64,000 nt of DNA from Streptomyces sp. 150FB (GTDB taxonomy: Bacteria; Actinomycetota; Actinomycetes; Streptomycetales; Streptomycetaceae), in NCBI RefSeq assembly GCF_000818195.1, contig NZ_JTHL01000001.1:8876512-8940511 (forward strand). Reading direction: 5' to 3'. Of the stretch, positions 60,691-64,000 are shown piece by piece. Position numbers and translations under genes: made by a program. The notes beneath the pieces are model-generated. The model saw only the letters and a program-made list of their open reading frames with translations. It did no database searches and was not told the DNA's origin. The first letter of the stretch is position 1, and the number at the start of each line of letters is the position of its first letter.

Positions 60691-61662
60691 GTGTCCTCGA
60701 ACACCACCGCGTTACCCGCGCCTTCCCGATGGCACTGCTGGGCCAGGACACGCGCCTCGGGCTCCGCCCCGGTTGCGCGACCGGGCCCGCTGCACCGTAT
60801 CCGCCGGCGGGCGCTGTCCGGGCTGGCGGTACTGGCCATGGCCGCGGGGGTGGCCGTGGCTGCTCCTCAGGCCGCCCAGGCCGTCTCCAACATCAGTGTT
60901 TCGTCCACCACCGTCGTCTCCGGCGGCACTTTCACGATCAGCTTCAACGGCACCGCGGACTCGGCCCGTACCGGCGCCGGTGAGAACTTCTACGCCGGCT
61001 CCTCATCCTTCGGTAATCTCCCGGCCTTCACGACCATCGTGTCGTGCACGGGCAACAGCGCCCCCTGCACCAATGTCAGCACCATCGGCCAGCGGGTACC
61101 GGTGGGTGACGTGGCCGCAGGCGACGCGTTCAGCGGAACGCTCACCCTGAGGGTGAACCCCGGGACCGCGACCGGCTCGTTCGTCCTGCGCCACCAGCTC
61201 TACGGCAACGGCAACGGCGGCGAGGCCATCGAGGACGGGCCGACCATCACTGTCACCGACGCGCCGCCGCCCGCCGCCGACCTCGCCGTGGGTGTGGCCG
61301 CGCAGCCGCACCTGGGCATCCTGGTCCCCTACCTGGCTTACACCCTGAGCGCCCACAACGCAGGCCCGAACGCGGTCACCTCCGCCACCGTCACCGCCGC
61401 CCTGCCGCCCGGTGCCTCCGCGACGGACCTGTCGACCGGATGCGCCACCACCATGGGCACCGTGACCTGCGCCTACGGTGCGATCGCGAACGGGGCCAGT
61501 ACGGCCAAGTCCTTCCACGTACCTCTACGCCTGCTCTCCTTGGGCCACGTCACCGTCACCGGAGCGCGCACCGCCTCCACCCCGACCGACCCGGACCCGG
61601 CCAACGACACCGCGAGCGCCACCTGCACCGTCATCTCCTTCATCCTGGCCACCTGCCCCTAA
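60691..61662 (+). CDS. Secreted DUF11 repeat protein
   Basis: This 323-aa protein has an N-terminal signal peptide. A basic stretch [10 protein letters not shown] precedes [20 protein letters not shown], with cleavage expected after AQA. The exported part begins [20 protein letters not shown] and ends with a DUF11-type domain: [55 protein letters not shown]. Such immunoglobulin-like domains occur in actinobacterial cell-surface proteins. The GTG at 60691 has GGGGGAAG upstream. The leader before the signal peptide is rather long, so a later start is possible. Confidence 0.78.
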   Translation: MSSNTTALPAPSRWHCWARTRASGSAPVARPGPLHRIRRRALSGLAVLAMAAGVAVAAPQAAQAVSNISVSSTTVVSGGTFTISFNGTADSARTGAGENFYAGSSSFGNLPAFTTIVSCTGNSAPCTNVSTIGQRVPVGDVAAGDAFSGTLTLRVNPGTATGSFVLRHQLYGNGNGGEAIEDGPTITVTDAPPPAADLAVGVAAQPHLGILVPYLAYTLSAHNAGPNAVTSATVTAALPPGASATDLSTGCATTMGTVTCAYGAIANGASTAKSFHVPLRLLSLGHVTVTGARTASTPTDPDPANDTASATCTVISFILATCP

Positions 61663-61739
61663 ACCCACCCCCGGGCACCGCGCGCACCGCAGTGCGGCAC
61701 TCACCGCGGGCCGCGACGCATCGAACGGTGACCGTCTGA

Positions 61740-62130
61740 CGGCTGGCGCCCCCCGACAAGGCGTGCGCCGTGCTGGACACGCCGGGGTGGGCGGCCACCG
61801 CGACTGTGGTGCCGTGCGGGGCGAGCCGGCGCTGCAGCTCGTACGTGAACATCAGGTTGGCCAGCTTGGACTGACCGTAGGCGCCGGGTCGGCTATACGA
61901 CCGCTCCCACTGCAGGTCGTCGAAGTGGATCGCGGCCCGGATGCGGTGGCTGGTGCTGCTGACCGTCACTACGCGCGAGCCGGGCACCGGCAGCATCAGG
62001 TCCAGCAGCAGCCCGGTGAGTGCGAAGTGGCCGAGGTGGTTGGTGCCGAACTGCAGCTCGAAGCCGTCCTGGGTGGTCTGCTTCGGGGCGTACATCACGC
62101 CGGTGTTGTTGATCAGCAGGGGGCTTCGTT
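61740..62130 (-). pseudogene. Short-chain dehydrogenase/reductase, internal fragment
   Basis: The minus frame reads [71 protein letters not shown] and [11 protein letters not shown]. It includes NNxG, the Ser and YxxxK active-site residues. The N-terminal NAD-binding TGxxxGxG part and the C-terminal end are missing, and foreign sequence adjoins both ends. Confidence 0.7.
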
Positions 62131-62265
62131 GTCATGGAAGAGGGCCGCGATCGCCGTCTGGGCGGCCTTCAGCTTCTTCTCCAGGACCGTGCACTCCTGG
62201 GTCTTCGCAGTTGTGCATACGCCTCCGCAATCGAGCATCTGCCCGACTGCGGTTCCGCTGTGCGG
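62120..62265 (-). pseudogene. DUF6262-like coiled-coil fragment, transposon-associated
   Basis: A minus frame reads ECTVLEKKLKAAQTAIAALF and HDNE, similar to the coiled C-terminal end of DUF6262 proteins encoded next to transposon-type integrases. It abuts the SDR fragment. Confidence 0.35.
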
Positions 62266-62329
62266 ACTTGAGGGGGGGACTGTCAGGGCCCGACGCCGAC
62301 CAGGCCAGGCGCCAGCGTGTTTGCCTGGG

Positions 62330-63067
62330 TCATGCCCCCAGGTCCTCCGTCACGGGCAGGCACTCGGCGAGCAGGTCGACGACGTCGCGCCAGGCTCGCT
62401 GCGCGTGCTGTGGGTGGTAGCCGACGCCGGGGACCATGGGGTGGTCGACCGGCGGGTGGTGGAAGGCGTGCAAGGCGCCGCCGTAGACCGCGAGGCGCCA
62501 GTCAACGCCCGCGGCCTGCATCTCAGCGGTGAACGCGTTCCGTTGCGCGGGCGGCATGATCGGGTCTTCCGACCCGACCCCGGCCCACACCGGGCAGTGA
62601 ATGCGCGCCGCCTCGCCCTGTCGGCCCGTGGTAGTTGCGTTGACTGTCCCGATCGCGCGCAGGTTGACGCCATCTCGCCCGAGTTCCAGCGCGATGGCGC
62701 CCCCGGTGCCGTAGCCGACGGCGGCGATCCGGTCGGGGTCGGTCCGCGGTTCGGTGCGCAACACGTCGAGCGCCGCGTGGCCGATGCCCCGCATCCGGTC
62801 GGGGTCGGCGAGCAGCGGCAGGCAGCGGGCCAGCATCTCCTCGGGGTCGCCCAAATAGCGCCCGCCGTGAAGGTCGAAGGCCAGCGCTACATATCCCAGT
62901 TCGGCGAGAGCATCGGCCCGGCGGCGCTCGACGTTGCTGAGCCCCATGCCCTCTGGTCCGAGCAGCAGCGCGGGCCGGCGGTCGACACCGGCCGGGAGCG
63001 CGAGGTGCCCGATCATCGTCAAACCGTCGGCCGGATACTCGACCGTACGCGTCGTAATCGTCGTCAT
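62330..63067 (-). CDS. Dienelactone-hydrolase-like protein lacking the usual nucleophile
   Basis: This 245-aa alpha/beta hydrolase has VEYPADGLTMIGHLALPAG, ALLLGPEGMGLSNVERRRAD and YVALAFDLHGGRYLGDPEEM. The nucleophile elbow is AAVGYGTGGAIALEL. It ends with VGSEDPIMPPAQRNAF and YGGALHAFHHPPVDHP, which carry the Asp and His positions. Dienelactone hydrolases normally have Cys or Ser at the third position of GxCxGG; here it is Gly. Either the protein uses another mechanism or it is not a hydrolase. I chose the ATG at 63067. Confidence 0.78.
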   Translation of the reverse strand: MTTITTRTVEYPADGLTMIGHLALPAGVDRRPALLLGPEGMGLSNVERRRADALAELGYVALAFDLHGGRYLGDPEEMLARCLPLLADPDRMRGIGHAALDVLRTEPRTDPDRIAAVGYGTGGAIALELGRDGVNLRAIGTVNATTTGRQGEAARIHCPVWAGVGSEDPIMPPAQRNAFTAEMQAAGVDWRLAVYGGALHAFHHPPVDHPMVPGVGYHPQHAQRAWRDVVDLLAECLPVTEDLGA

Positions 63068-63189
63068 GAGACTGGACTGTAGTGATCGTCGAGCCCGGTC
63101 CGGCCGGTGTTCTGCCGCTGGCAAAACAGCCCGGGTACCCCTCTGAAATACGGCGAGGGCTTACGAGAACCGTCATAAACCCCGTCCCC

Positions 63190-63560
63190 ACGGCAGCGCT
63201 ATCGGATCACCTGCCCAGGCCGCGGAGTCGGAGGCTGATCCTCGCAGCAGGATTCTGGGGTATAGCGGCTCACTCCCGTGAAGGGCGTCACCAGCTAGTA
63301 GTGCTTTGTTAGGTGGTGTCGTAGGGCTGCCATGGGGTGGGTTGTCGGCAGGTGGGGAAGGTGCCGGTCCAGGTGGCCAGGAGGTGTTGGAGGGTGCGCG
63401 GCCTGGATGGTCGCGTTGTCCGGCAAGAGTGGCAGGAGGTACTGACAACGGGTCTGCCCATCAGGGTAGTTGGTGCTCGAACAGGACGAACACCCCCTGC
63501 ATAAAGGTGGCTTGAGGCACGAACGCCTACGATCCAGGCCAGGGCGGGCGTTCGGCTCGG
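63190..63560. other. Region without an assignable gene
   Basis: A minus frame ending near 63318 (ATWTGTFPTCRQPTPWQPYD) and the TAGTGCTTTGTTAG beginning at 63298 look like an insertion-sequence end, but no transposase family could be assigned. To the right, a minus-strand stretch (63565-63735) ends KVGTKLRWKLTADKDETDTV AEIAEG-like with strong codon bias; it is probably the tail of a lost gene. Confidence 0.3.
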
Positions 63561-63734
63561 GCGGCTACGGCGCGACGGTGTACTCCCCGGTCGTCGTCCC
63601 GCAGCCCTCGGCGATCTCCGCGACTGTGTCTGTCTCGTCCTTGTCGGCGGTGAGCTTCCAGCGGAGCTTCGTCCCGACCTTGCACCCCGGCCTCGACGAT
63701 CGGCTTGGTGCGGGACTCGGCAAGCAGGACTTCC

Positions 63735-63889
63735 ATGCGGGTGTTGCACCCACAGCAGGAACTGAAGAACACAGACGGTGGCCAGTTGGGCCGGCGAGAG
63801 CCCGGGGCGTCCGTCACGGGGTATCAGCCCGCGAAGTCCTCGTCGCACCACAGGCCGTCCGGCCGGTCTCTCACCCACATCGCCGTCAT
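63735..63889 (-). mobile_element. Transposase N-terminal fragment (IS1182/IS5-like)
   Basis: From an ATG at 63889 the minus strand reads MTAMWVRDRPDGLWCDEDFA and G, then a stop where Trp is expected. In a second frame LIPRDGRPGLSPAQLATVCV and LQFLL follow. This wording opens the N-terminal domain of IS1182-type transposases. The rest is missing. Confidence 0.5.
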
Positions 63890-64000
63890 ACCGCCCGGGT
63901 TGCTTGTCCGTGCGATTCGCGCGGTCGGAGAAGGGACTTGTTCACCGGAACGGGGGCGGAGCGACAACGGACACGTTGGTAGCTACATCGGTCTTCGGAA

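Overview
The base composition, dense overlapping genes, third-codon-position GC bias and gene families point to a Streptomyces-type actinomycete chromosome. The window covers the right part of a secondary-metabolite locus, then a long accessory zone of gene fragments, transposase remnants and integrase genes, then a few ordinary-looking chromosomal genes. Layout: 1-11.0 kb holds the C-terminal end of a non-ribosomal peptide synthetase (carrier domain end plus thioesterase) and the supply genes for two non-proteinogenic amino acids. 4-Hydroxyphenylglycine would come from HmaS, Hmo and HpgT, and 3,5-dihydroxyphenylglycine from DpgA, B, C, D and HpgT. A cysteate-synthase-like PLP enzyme ends the rightward set, and a histidine phosphatase ends the leftward hpgT-dpgABCD operon. 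The two sets converge on a strong hairpin near 4.76 kb. 11.9-22.5 kb is a rightward, tightly coupled run of ten or eleven genes that does not match a pathway I can name. It has two more fold-type-II PLP enzymes, three ATP-grasp ligases, a stand-alone precorrin-methylase-like enzyme, a small-molecule methyltransferase, a YqcI/YcgG-type putative haem N-oxygenase, a HAM1-type nucleotide pyrophosphatase, a LOG-type phosphoribohydrolase and an MFS exporter. A reasonable reading is a pathway that takes a nucleotide to a free base, modifies it, makes unusual amino acids by beta- or gamma-replacement, and joins the parts with ATP-grasp ligases. This is the most interesting part of the window.

22.5-24.4 kb is scar tissue: a frameshifted MerR gene fused to an aldo/keto reductase fragment, an integrase remnant, a pirin fragment and the 3' end of an RNA methyltransferase gene. 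A 93%-identical copy of that 3' end recurs at 52.5 kb, and both copies have TGACGCT repeats beside them, so 24.3-52.5 kb looks like an old integrated island. Inside it are a probable tyrosine recombinase with an excisionase, two TetR genes with homologous products, a DUF3159 membrane protein, two multidrug-type MFS genes (one broken), FBP, GrpB and GPP34 family genes, an S9 prolyl-oligopeptidase-type enzyme, and many fragments of IS701, IS982, S15 X-prolyl peptidase, berberine-bridge-type oxidase and VOC genes. Five places carry related TGTCACTTAGTGACA-type palindromes, which suggests one TetR regulon covering an S15 peptidase (now broken), a tetR gene, the DUF3159 gene and the S9 peptidase.

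52.5-64 kb continues as mixed accessory DNA: an orphan gene, an IS1380 transposase interrupting a DUF5753 regulator, small plasmid-like genes including a DUF721 protein, an MFS/CGNR divergent pair, signal peptidase I, a secreted DUF11 protein, a dienelactone-hydrolase-like protein lacking the usual nucleophile, and further transposase fragments. Many single-base frameshifts are seen; some may be sequencing errors rather than biology, notably the one in dpgD.
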